Positions 9,925-20,534 of a stretch of 64,000 nucleotides of DNA are shown one piece after another. Position 1 is the first letter of the stretch, and every line of letters starts with the position of its first letter. Source of the DNA: Sitta carolinensis. Lineage: Eukaryota; Chordata; Aves; Passeriformes; Sittidae. The DNA is taken from positions 7,135,859 through 7,199,858 of the forward strand of contig CM063287.1 in assembly GCA_032173965.1 (NCBI GenBank), read 5' to 3'. The translations under genes were made by a program, and so were the position numbers. The notes beneath the pieces are model-generated. The model worked only from the letters and a program-made list of their open reading frames with translations. It had not been told where the DNA came from and made no database searches.

Positions 9925-10450
9925 CCCTTGCGCGATCAGCGGCAGCAGAGGCAGTGCAAGGCAAGCAGCCGGCCCCGCTGCGGAGCCGCGCTCCTTCCCC
10001 GCCGGCGCGCTCCTTCCCCGCCGGCCGCCTCCTTCCCCGCCGCGCGCTCCTTCCCCGCCCGGCCGCGCTCCTTCCCCGCCCGGCCGCGCTCCTTCCCCGC
10101 CGGCAGCGCTCCTTCCCCGCCCGGCAGCGCTCCTTCCCCGCACGGCAGCGCTCCTTCCCCGCCGGCGCGCTCCTTCCCCGCACGGCAGCGCTCCTTCCCC
10201 GCCGGCCGCGCTCCTTCCCCGCCGGCAGCGCTCCTTCCCCGCCCGGCAGCGCTCCTTCCCCGCCCGGCCGCGCTCCTTCCCGCACGTGCGCGCTCCTTCC
10301 CCCCGAGCGCTCGCTCTGCCCCCTCTCCTCGCTCCCGTGGCCAGCCCAAACCGAGCGCTGCTGATTTCGTGTGTTCAGCGAGCAGCGTGCTCATGGAGGC
10401 ACAATCACTGTAGGAGGTGAGAGTAAACCAGACGCTGGGAACCTCCGCTG
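9925..10450 (+). promoter_or_regulatory. CpG-island-like block, possible promoter
   Basis: CpG dinucleotides are frequent here and rare in the flanking kilobases. Some lie in unique sequence on both sides of the minisatellite (9925-9990 and about 10313-10450), so the island is not only the repeat. A donor-like GAG|GTGAGA occurs with its GT at 10417-10418 on the plus strand, so a short non-coding first exon is conceivable. There is no TATA box and no recognisable coding sequence. It may instead be a methylated repeat. Confidence 0.4.
9991..10312 (+). repeat. GC-rich minisatellite, about 16 units of 18-21 bp
   Basis: Units begin with CTCCTTCCCCGCC and end with a variable GC tail (GGCGCG, GGCCGC, CGGCAGCG and others). 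I count starts at 9991, 10010, 10029, 10047, 10068, 10089, 10109, 10130, 10151, 10170, 10191, 10211, 10231, 10252, 10273 and 10293. Spacing is 18-21 bases, so no reading frame is kept and it is not protein-coding. CpG is dense. Five units (starts 10047, 10068, 10109, 10231, 10252) contain CCCCGCCC, the reverse complement of an SP1/KLF GC box. The G-rich strand has closely spaced G runs that could form G-quadruplexes. Confidence 0.95.
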
Positions 10451-13400
10451 AAGAATCTGTGTGATTTGAACAGGAATAAATTAGTTGTTTTCCCTGCTTG
10501 TTCTCTGTGATAGGTTTGTCTTGTTCCAGCCGGCTGTATTTATCATTCAGCTGCTCACTGACTGCTCAGGTGGGAAGTCCACAAGAGAGATGGGAGATAA
10601 AGACTAAATGCTCCAATGTGTTGGCAACTCCAAGCCCCTATAGAAATCGTTGACTGCTCTTTCAGTGTGCGAACCCCGCACAGTAAATGCTAGGAAGAAA
10701 TGATCATTTCACTGCACCAACACAATTTGTTGTGCTAGTGGTCACTGGTAGAAAATTACTCGAGGAGAACCTCTGTGTATTTACTTTCCTGTTTAATTAT
10801 GTGTAAACTTTCCTGTACATAACACAGATGAAAGAAGCAGAAATCAGTCTATTGGGTCCTGTTTTCATTGTGTTTTAAATGAGCCTGATTTTTTGAGCAT
10901 ACTTCTGTTACATCTTTAAAAGAAACAATTACTTGCTCACATGGTTCCTTGAATTTCATATCCAGTAGGTAACGCTTCCTCCTCACACTTTCAGCAATGG
11001 AAGTCATCACTTGTGCTTGGGGTCAAGACTTTATTTGGATTTTATTCATATGAAAGATGAAGCCCATTGTGATTAGATTTAATTTAAATAAAAGATTTCT
11101 TTAAGTAGAGCAAGTATTAACTAAGGTTAGAAGAACTTACCAATTACACATTACTGACCTGAATTGAAATAGATATAAGCAAGCAATTTTTCAGGGAATT
11201 AAATTAGTGATGTATTAGGTCTGGGCCTTTTCATTGGGAATCTCTTGTTTGTTTGATCTGTAGCACTGTGAAACCTTGGACTCAACGTTTTTTATTATTT
11301 CTTGCAGTTCTGTTCCAGTACACAAGGAAAAGATTCTTAATAACTCCTGAAGAGCAGCTGTTTAAAAATGTCCCTCTGACCCTTTAGGTAAACTGAGTCC
11401 ACATTAGCCTGTCCCCATGTTCACATACAATTTTTCCTTTGTAGTGTTTATTCAGAAAAATTTTTCCTCATTGCTCTTCTCAGACGGAATCTTTATTTTA
11501 ACTGATATTGAGCAAATCACACAAATGACAATTGATGCTCATTTTAGCAGTCAGCAAACAGGGCTTTATTTATTAGATCTGTAGAAATAAAACATGGTAC
11601 TCATCAAACATGCTGCTGCTGGATCTGTGTCACCTTTCAGGACAGTTGTGCTTTGTACCGTTCTGTCAAATAATTCATTTCTTCAGACTGAATCCAGCAG
11701 AGGGAGATTTTGGGGTTTTGGTTGGATCTTTTTAAAGTAGTATGGCTTTTTCTCCTATGTTCCACAGATACTATTGTATGAGTTATTGTTGGTTTCTACC
11801 ACCAGTCTGAAGAGCAGGAAGGTGGTGCTGCCTTAGGTCAGTGTAGAAGGTTTGGCAGTGGCTGTTGGGGGGCAGGAGGATGCTGCATTGGTGGAGGTGT
11901 GGGAGAAAGCTGTAACATCAAATCTTGTAAAATCTCTCAGAGGCAGGACAGGGCACAGGATCCAGTGCAGACTTACTTGAGACTGCAGTAACTTTCAGAC
12001 CAGTAGCTGACCAGCTATGTTAATAACTATCCCTGTCCAGCTCAAGGACAATCCACAGTAGCTGAACCCAAACACACCTTTTTCCTTTTATTTCCCTGGA
12101 ATGTTTTCATATGTGTCTACACTCTCACCTGTTATATATCTGCATGGTGTTCTAGCTGTTTACATGTGTGGATTCCTTTTATTTGCAATTATAAGTGTGC
12201 AAGACCAGTAACTTAAATAATTTTGAATCTTTTCCCTTCCTCTCTTTTAAAGCCATCTGCAGCTAATTTACTCAGGCCAGCTTTTGATCTCCATGTCACC
12301 TTGCCTGCTTTTCCTGTCCATCGTAGATTACATTTGGTCTTTCTACTTTGTGATTTGATTATTGGCAGCTACTTCTTTGTTCCTCTCTTCCACAGTGAAC
12401 CATGGGCATTACCGAGTTTGTCTTTTCATTGCCTAACTACAGAGGACACAAACCTTTCAACAGCGGAGTGCAGACCGACCGGGAATTAACCTCTTACTTG
12501 TGGAACCAAGGAAACGTCCAGAGTCTGCTCCTCAGAGATGTTTCCTTGCTGTCCAAAGCCCTATTGTCAGCCTCTGTGCTATCAAAGGTGTGGGAATAAT
12601 TAACTCTCAGCTTTGGAGTTTGGGTGATTTTGTGGAAGAATGAAGCACACACTGTCTGAATTCATCTTCAATAAGCTATTTTTAAGTCTCTTTGAAGCTG
12701 CAGCTTCAATAAGGATTCCACCTCTGTTTTCTTCCTTTAATTTGCTCCGTTAAAATATGCCTGACCTCTCAGCGCACCTTTGGCACTTGTCTGTGTTCTG
12801 ACTGGCTGCAGCTGAGCCTGCTGCCATGGCAGGGCACCTGAGTGAGATCTGATGGAAATGCACAGCCCTTACTCCCAGAGCAGCTGGCCCAGCTGCTGAC
12901 AGCTCTGTACAGAGCTGTGCCTTGTCTTTTTCTTTTGTTTTGGAAGTTAATGGCCTTGACTAAAACAAGACCACTTCCCAGAATGGACCAGTTATTTGGT
13001 TAATTTTTTGGTTGATTTTTTTTCTGGTAGATTTTTTTTTGGTTCCTTGGGTTCTTTTGCTGGCTTGTGTGGGTTTTTAGCTGCACAATGCTAAGGTGCC
13101 TTCCTGTCATGCTGGAAGGTACATGGAAATCTCTGGCCACTTGCCCTGTGTTAGATGTCCTGCAGACTTTGTTACTTGCCTGTTCAGCAGTTGTAAAGTT
13201 TGGGTTGAATGCACTCTGGTGCCTTGGCTCTCTGGAGACAACAGTGACCACTTGTCATGACTGACCCGATGAATCTTGATGCTCAGTGTGGCCAGCAGTA
13301 TCAGTGCCAGGCATTAAGGAAATTCACCTCCTCAGCCCAGGATCTCTCTTAATTTTGTGCTTCTCTGGCATGTTTTGTGGTCTGGGGGCTGATGCTTTGC

Positions 13401-16400
13401 AGGGGCTGTGGCTTTGCTGAAGGCAGCCTTGAGATTTCTGTGAACCATGGGAGTGTGAGACCAGGAGGGAACTGCACATTGCAGCCAGGTCAAGGCAGCA
13501 TTGTTCTGGTGAAAGATCCACATCTCTGGAGGTTTCTGGGAGGGAATTGCCATGGTAGGCATCATACTGGTGGGTGACAGGCTTCAACTCCCTCCTTTTT
13601 GTCCATTTCATATGTGTGACACAGGGCACTCCCAGGGGCAGGAGCCAGGATCCTTGGGGTGCATGGGAGAGTGGAGGAGCTCCCTGCACTGCACTGCAAA
13701 CAAGGCTGTGAATAACCAGCTGCTGGGGGAGTTTCTGGAAGAGATGCTGTAGCCCTGTGGTTTTGAGGTGCATGGTGCTCTGTGCAGAGGTTTTTAGTTA
13801 AAAGGTTGCAGCTGGAGCACCTGGTGTTGGACCAGATTCATGGAAAGGATTACCAATGTGTGTTACTGTATGTGGGTGTGATTCATGAGGAGTTTGAAAG
13901 GTACAGAGGGTTTCTTGGCACTTTGAAATGGCTGTTACTTTTTCCCTCTAAATAGGAGGATTGAAGAAAATAGTTGCTCAGTTTTAAAAGAGGAAATGGT
14001 ATATCTTTTTTTGTCTTGGTGCCTCAGATGCTCCATGGAAGTCGGTTCAGTCTCTGTTCACTTTGCACAGCGTCTGTCATTCAGGTGACATTTCCCTTTG
14101 TTTCACTGCCAACTGAACAGCCCCTTATGGGCTCTCAAGGAGCACCTGACACGAGTGCTCTGACTACAAGGTGCTCCTTTTCCCTCTTTGGGTGCCAGCA
14201 CTTTGAGCCAAGCAGGCTGCTGAATGTCAGGCTCAGTGATAGACTTGGAGTTTAGCTGGTGTATTCCTGAGGATGGAGCTGGGGTCAAAGTTCTGACCTG
14301 GCATCACCACTTGTGCTTTAGTGGATTTAATTCTGCAAGCAAGAGAACTGCTCTATGCAAATAGCTGATGCTGGGTGTCCTAAACCAAAGTGGAATGATT
14401 CTTATTCAGTGGACTTGCTCTCTGTATTTGTGTGTAAGTGCTTTTGCATCATGTTAATGAGTCATGAATGACCACAGTTTTTTCCTCTTTTCCAGAAGGT
14501 TCTGCCACAGAAAAACAAATGCATTTTATTTCTCAGGTACAATGAACTTGCTCACTCTTCTCTGATAGCTTATTAACGAGCTGTGGCTGTCAAAATTAGG
14601 GATGCAGCCACTTTCAGGCAGGTGCATGAGCTGTGGGGCTTTGCTAAAACCCAAAAAGATGTTATTTTTGGCAGTACTAGAGATGTTATGAAAGAACATC
14701 AAAGATCATTAATGCATCTTTTGTAAACACTGTCTCTTAATAATCTGTGTGCTTCTGCTTCTGGCTGGATAAAATCTGCCCACTGAGATTCCTGCTTCAG
14801 CTGGTGCCCCTTGGGGTCCCATAAGTGTGAGGCTTCTGAGCTGCTACTCATTACTATTAATTAAGGAGCAGCTCTGTTCTTGGCAACCTGAGGCACAGTT
14901 TCATGAATCAAATGCAAACTGTTGTGAGCTGATCAATAATAGTCTGTTGCTTTCTAAAGCTGGAACCCCTGGTTTATATTATAGTGATTTTGGGTTACTT
15001 TATTTGTAAGTTCATTGCTATATGATCAGCCATAAAAGGTGGTACAGGAAGATCCACTTTCTCTTGACAATCATTGCCCTATAATTGTCCTTCACTTTCC
15101 ATTTGACTGATTTGGAGGCAGATGTGTAGTTTTTAATTGGTTTTTAATTCTCCTCAGCTCTGGGAGGTAGTGACTGAACAGATCTCCAATTTATTTATTG
15201 ATTTGAGTTCACAGCTCTAAATTATTCTTTTATCAGCCTTTATTGCTGGTTCTTCTCCTTACTCATGCAGGAAGCTAACACTTTATTTTTTCATTTTTTG
15301 AAGAAAGAATTAATAGAAAAGAGTTAAGTAAAGCAGCAAACTTTCAGAAAAAACTGAACATTTTGAGCTGGTGCTCAGCTGAGTTCCTGTCTTTTCCAGA
15401 AGCCATACTCAGGAATGAGCAGAGCTTGTATGAAGGAGCCAAGGGCCAGTCACTTCTGGAGCCAAGAATTGAAAGATCAGATCATAAATTCAGGCTGACT
15501 AAGTGTTTGCTGAAGTTCTTTACCAAAAGGTCTTAATATCCTTCCTGATAGACTGTGGTGGCTTCTGTACACACTGTCATGCTGCAGTTCGGGGCCCATA
15601 AAGCTTCTACCTGAAGCTCACTCTGAACTCTCACTGAGCAGAGTTTTCTCAACACAGCTGCAGCTGGACTGGAGGCACTGTTCAGAGGGGCTGAGCAGTG
15701 CTGGGTCCCTGTTTCAGCCCATTCTATTCCCTGCCTCTTGTTTGGGGGCTGTCACTGCTGACTGGTCTTGCAGAGTGCAGGGTGTGCATGCTGTAAAAGT
15801 GAAAATAAAATTGTTTACATTGTTTTTGTTTTCTGCATGCCTTGCTATGTTTGATGTGGACTTAGATGGTCTCTCTCCTCCCCTATTTATCACTTACAGG
15901 TTGTTTTGAGTCAGGGCAGCTGGACCCACCTGGGCTATTCATTCTTCTTCAGGACTCTGGGCAGGATGTCCTGTAGTGAAATGGTTGGGGCTGGGGATGT
16001 GTGGGTTCCTGTCTGCCCCCCTTGCCAGTGTAACTGATTCCACGGTGCTCAGCTCCCAGCAGGGTCTCTGGTCTTGCCCATGGCCACTTTAGACACCAGC
16101 CATGGGTGTGTTTCAGGAGGGGAAAAGCACACTCCTGGAACATTTGAGCTTCCTACCCTTTTGAGGATTTAGAAGAGAGTCTGAGAAGTGGGGGAGAGAG
16201 AATATGGACATCACCCTTGTGGAAGGCTGCAAGGATTTTCCTTGCCAGCAGCAGCATTCCAGCTGTGGGGCAACCAGCTGTGCCAACCCCTGCTTGAACA
16301 GGCAGAAAGGAGATGTCTCTGCTTCCACCAGCAGCTGCATTCCTGGGTTGAGTGCCAGAAGATGATGCTGCTGTGCTGGAGACCTGCTGTGTCATTGAAC

Positions 16401-16459
16401 AGCATTTTGTGAGAGCTCCTGCTGCAGTGGCCAAGCTGGGTCACTCTTGGTGGGAGCTT

Positions 16460-16525
16460 GGTAATTAAATCTTGTTGTTTCCACCCCTTGCATGCATGTA
16501 GTAATTAAAAGGGCTTGTAATTAAT
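16460..16525. promoter_or_regulatory. Cluster of three TAATTA homeodomain-type sites
   Basis: TAATTA occurs at 16462, 16502 and 16518, each preceded by G, within about 60 bases. A GCATGCATG palindromic stretch lies between the first and second. This spacing is typical of developmental enhancers, but AT-rich DNA also yields such clusters by chance. Confidence 0.3.
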
Positions 16526-18811
16526 GGGGACTGGAGAGGGAAATCAACTGGAACCTGTCAATTTGAGCTCTGTTCTGATGGTGATGATTTACTCAGCCAA
16601 GTAGCTGGTTTTCTTTTACAGATTTCATGGGTCACAGCTGTACCTGGCCCTGTGAATAGCCAGAGAGGCTTGGCATACTCCCCCATCTGACCAGAGGGAA
16701 AAACCTGAACTCATTAAGGATTTTAACTATCCCAGACATTTCATTTTACCTGTAAGTATCTGAGCCTCTCTAGTGATATAAGAACATACAGTTTGTGGGG
16801 GGAATTCTTGATTTAAACACATGGGTATTTCCTTTAGCAATGAGAAAAGCTACTAAAATAATAATTTAAAAAAAATCCATTTATGTTCTCAAAGGGGTAC
16901 ATATATGTGGCCTTGAATGGAGCTAAGGGTCTTTAGAAATCACTGTAAAAAAACATCCAAAAGAGATTTTCTGCTGTAAAATAACCAGGAAAATTATGTC
17001 TAATTTTTCATATTTTGGTGTTTTTCTTCCCTTTTTGCAACAGACAAAACAAATTCTCCGTATTTATAAGAGTCATAGCTTGCAGGTTCAAATACCTCCT
17101 TGTCTTGTTTTGAAAGACAGGTGTTTGCTAGGGAAGGCAGAGGAACCTCTTTGGAAAGGAGAATGTAACCCCTCTCCTTCCAAATTGTTATAATTTTGAA
17201 ATTAAGGGCTTTCAGGCAAAGATATGAGGATAGGAATAACAGTTTTTTAGTAGTGTGTATAACAAGGCAAACAGAACAACAATAACTATGGAATTAACAA
17301 CAAACAGAATTAGGGAGCTGCCTAATTTGTACTTCAATGCAAATTTCACGTTGTTCCCAGCATCCAGAAGTCTGCATCAATCAGGAGAATTGATTTACAA
17401 ATAGGTTAGGAAAATAATTGAGCTGTATTGGCCAGAGACAAATCAGGCTCCAAGGCAGTGGGAGGAGGAATGTAGATACTGCATGGGCATGGATAGACAT
17501 CTATAACTGAGATAATTACCCCACTAAAATGACATCTCACCTCTCTGGGATTTAAGAAGTGTTACATTGGAAGGCATCCTCCTTGCTCTTAGTGGCCCTG
17601 AGACACAGCTCAGAGGATGGCCTTAGCCATGACACTCATTGCAGGCCTTCCAGCTGCTGAATTCCTGCCAGAGATGCTTGGAGGATCCACCCTGCTCTGG
17701 AAGCCGCTTAGCTTTACAGGCTCAGTGTCAAATTGCAGGGTGCTGTGGGCAAAAAGCCCAAGCCAAACTGCAAAAAGCTCAAATCAACTGCCTTGGAAGA
17801 GCAGAATAAACTGCTGCTTCGGAAGGCTCAGTAATTTTTCCACATCTGGGAAGCCCTGCAGAAGAGAAGTGCCCTGTGTAATAAGGCATGAACAGTGAGC
17901 TGCCAGCCTCTTCCTCAATGTCTTTTTAGAGCTGCTGGTTTTACAACAGCCAAACTTAGCTCGTGTATTCCTCCTGTCCCCTTTCCTACAGTAACTGCTC
18001 CCTCATTCCTCAGCCTGCCCTCCCTCCTGCCAGCTGCTGGCTTGCAGAGACACCTGAACATTTAGCGGGTAGCTTTCAAAGCCTTTTTAGGGGATTTAAC
18101 TGCTCACTTCCTGCTGTTCCTAATGGAGCCAAGCAGTTAAATCCCGAACTTGAAAACCTGAAAAGGTCAGAGGCAGTGAAGTTCCAGGTATGTGGTGTTC
18201 CGAGGTTGTCCCTGTGTGCGGTAGGAGCAGTGGTGACAGTGTTTAGTACACAAGCTGCCAGTCTGCTGAGCCCTTCCTGAAGCCTCAGTGACACTGATAT
18301 ATTAGCAGGGCCATCAGTCATCGTGCTGCTCCAAGTACCAACCTTGCCCTGATTGCTGCGGGAAGAGAGTGCCCAACACAAACTTACCAGGTAGGCATGG
18401 TCCTAGCAAGTACAACCTTTTGAAAACAACTGAATGTGGACTTGCTTCAGTTACCTTTTCTAATGGAAAAGTGTCTTAACCAAAAATGAAGTGAACTGGA
18501 CAGATCTCAGCTGCTGGATGAATGGCAGAGAGACTGTTTTGTATTGTAAACTGGAAAACAACTTTTCTAGGGGAAGAATATTTACAGGCTAAACATGTAC
18601 CTTATTTACATGGAGTGACTTGATGGCAGAAGCACTTGAATAAATCCCCAAAGAATTTATGTGAAAGGGCCAAGTAAGATAGATTACTTTAGTGAAGAAT
18701 TTAAGTTTCTTAATTTGCTAAGTGTTTTTTTTTTTTTTTAAATTGCCTTTAAATTCTACTCTTCCTATGGAATTTCTCTCAAAGGTTTTTACAAGTAGTA
18801 ATGTTATCTCA

Positions 18812-18846
18812 ATTTCAGCCAGCTACTGCTTTTAACTGGCTGAAAT
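18812..18846. repeat. Perfect 11-bp inverted repeat with 13-base loop
   Basis: ATTTCAGCCAG at 18812-18822 is the exact reverse complement of CTGGCTGAAAT at 18836-18846. It is too short to be a transposon end or a typical miRNA precursor by itself. It lies about 40 bases upstream of the CCTAATTAGG palindrome at 18883. Confidence 0.85.
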
Positions 18847-18882
18847 GTGTATTGCCTTGTGATGTATTCCTTGTTTTGCAGT

Positions 18883-18980
18883 CCTAATTAGGCTATTGAA
18901 AGAGTTAATAGATGCCCATTTCAGAGGCTCCTTTCGACATATTAATTGCAGTGTAACTAATTCAAGCCTGTGTGAGGTGT
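18883..18980. promoter_or_regulatory. Candidate conserved non-coding block with palindromic homeodomain site
   Basis: CCTAATTAGG at 18883-18892 is a perfect 10-bp palindrome containing TAATTA. It is followed within 100 bases by TTAATAG, ATTAATTG and ACTAATTC. Dense and varied homeodomain half-sites in otherwise complex, non-repetitive DNA suggest an enhancer. Conservation cannot be judged from one sequence. Confidence 0.3.
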
Positions 18981-20084
18981 ACTTATCAATGTAGGGTAAT
19001 AAAAGCAGCCTGAAAAGTGCTAGTAAATGTTTAAAGGATTCTCCCTCTGATTGATATTACGAATCTTTTCAGTTTGTGTAGGAGTCATCAGTGGTCAGTT
19101 CTGTATTGGCAGGTTGAATCTTGGGATTGACACTGTGTGACCTTCCCATCTCCAAAAGCTACTCAATTTCCTTTTGGATTTTGAATACTTGGGTACTTCC
19201 AGCGAAGTCTTTGCTTCATTCTCTTATTCTTCTCAGTTCTTTAAATGAAAAGTGCTAGAATTTTATTCCATCTTATTTGGTGTTATTTTTATGTGTACAC
19301 AGTTTGTTCTATTCATGGACTTCACAGAATTCAGTGGAAGTAAGGTGCTATATCCCCTCATTGATGTCCCCATCTATGGGAATCTATTTAAAGGAGGAGG
19401 ATGCTGAAGCACTGCAGTTACTGCCAGTATTTCAGACATTTTCAGGTATTTTATCACTGGATTTCATTGCATATTTCTTGCCATTTTGAAATGATAAAGA
19501 GAACTTTTATAAAGAATGATAAGACAAGAGATAGAAGCTTTCTTTAGCTTTTCAATTATGCACATTTCTTAAAAGAAAAAATGTATTACTGCTGGTTTTA
19601 GCTTTTACAAGGTTGATGGTGGGTACCAATAAGAAAGAGATTTAATACTGTGTCAAAGTAATATGACTGAACAAGGTTAAAGGGTCAAAAGGAGAAATGT
19701 TAATTTGCAGTATTCAATTAATCACTCCTTAACAGCCAGCTGATGATACGCTGTTTAATTCACAAGAAAAAATTACTGTTCACTTTGAGGGACTTGGAGC
19801 TGAGCATCCAACCAAACAAGAGGATAGAGCTTTACAGCTCTGCCACTCTCACTGCATCACCCTGTGCAACAACCAGGTGTACCTTACCCTGTGAGAGCTG
19901 CTATACATGCTTCCCATTTGCCTCTGCTCTTAGTCCTGGATTTGGCTCAAGGTACTGACTGTGGCACAAATTGTTTTTTCTCCAGTCTGGAAAGTACCTG
20001 TTTCTGTGCTTTTAGCTGCTGCCACCGTTGACATGGCTGAACTGTGTCTCAGGACTGACAGTGATGTGTTCTGGAAGCTGACCT

Positions 20085-20530
20085 GGAACAGAGGCTAGAC
20101 AGTGCTAAAGGATAAAGCAGGGATTTATGAAAAGGCCTCAATGGGCACACCTGGGCAGCACAAGAGCCCAGCTGGGCCACACCCAAGGTGAACCCAAAAA
20201 GGGTCACAGAATGGATGACCAATCATGAGGTGCCACACTTTGATAAGTTCTGGTCCATCAGCATATTGGAGTTAATTGTCCAATTATAGCTTCAGGTTAT
20301 GGAGCTCCATCCTCCTTGGTTTTTCTTCTCTTTTCACCATTGTTTTTGTTCTTGAGCCTGAAAGTTGTATTGGTTGTCCTTGGTCCCAAGCTCAAAAAGG
20401 AATTGCTTTGTCTCCCTACTCTGTGAAGTGAGCTTAGTAGCCCTTAATATGAAACCCAGAACTACACGATAAACCAGCACAGAATCTGAAAAATATAGAA
20501 GCTAAAACTTAAGGCAGCAACAGCATTGTC
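20085..20530. mobile_element. Solo-LTR-like block, resembling a songbird endogenous retrovirus LTR
   Basis: The block runs from about GGAACAGAGGCTAGACAG to about CTTAAGGCAGCAACAGC. It contains phrases I associate with a repeated passerine ERV LTR: AAAGCAGGGATTTATGAAAAGG, CCCAAGCTCAAAAAGGAATTG, and TGTCTCCCTACTCTGTGAAG (each shown in part). No gag, pol or env frame lies beside it, so if it is an LTR it is a solitary one. The ends and any target-site duplication are not certain, and orientation is undetermined. The family match is from memory only. Confidence 0.45.
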
Positions 20531-20534
20531 AGAC

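Larger units (their letters stand above)
10450..20085. other. Intergenic, no supported gene
   Basis: AT-leaning DNA with many short unrelated open frames. The longest (13324-13773, minus, 149 codons) has no recognisable domain. Local points of interest are the homeodomain-type clusters near 16.5 and 18.9 kb and the inverted repeat at 18812-18846. I recognise no interspersed repeat in this stretch. Confidence 0.6.

Noticed and set aside
9510..10364. Long plus-strand open frame (284 codons), and overlapping minus-strand frames of 127-214 codons
   Set aside because: They are translations of the (CATC)n array and the 18-21-bp minisatellite. Unit length changes break any periodic protein, and the peptide is Ile-His-Pro-Ser, Met-Asp-Gly-Trp or Arg-Ser-Phe-Pro low complexity.
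13324..13773. 149-codon minus-strand open frame
   Set aside because: No domain recognised, and opposite-strand frames of similar size overlap it, as chance would give in a GC-richer patch.
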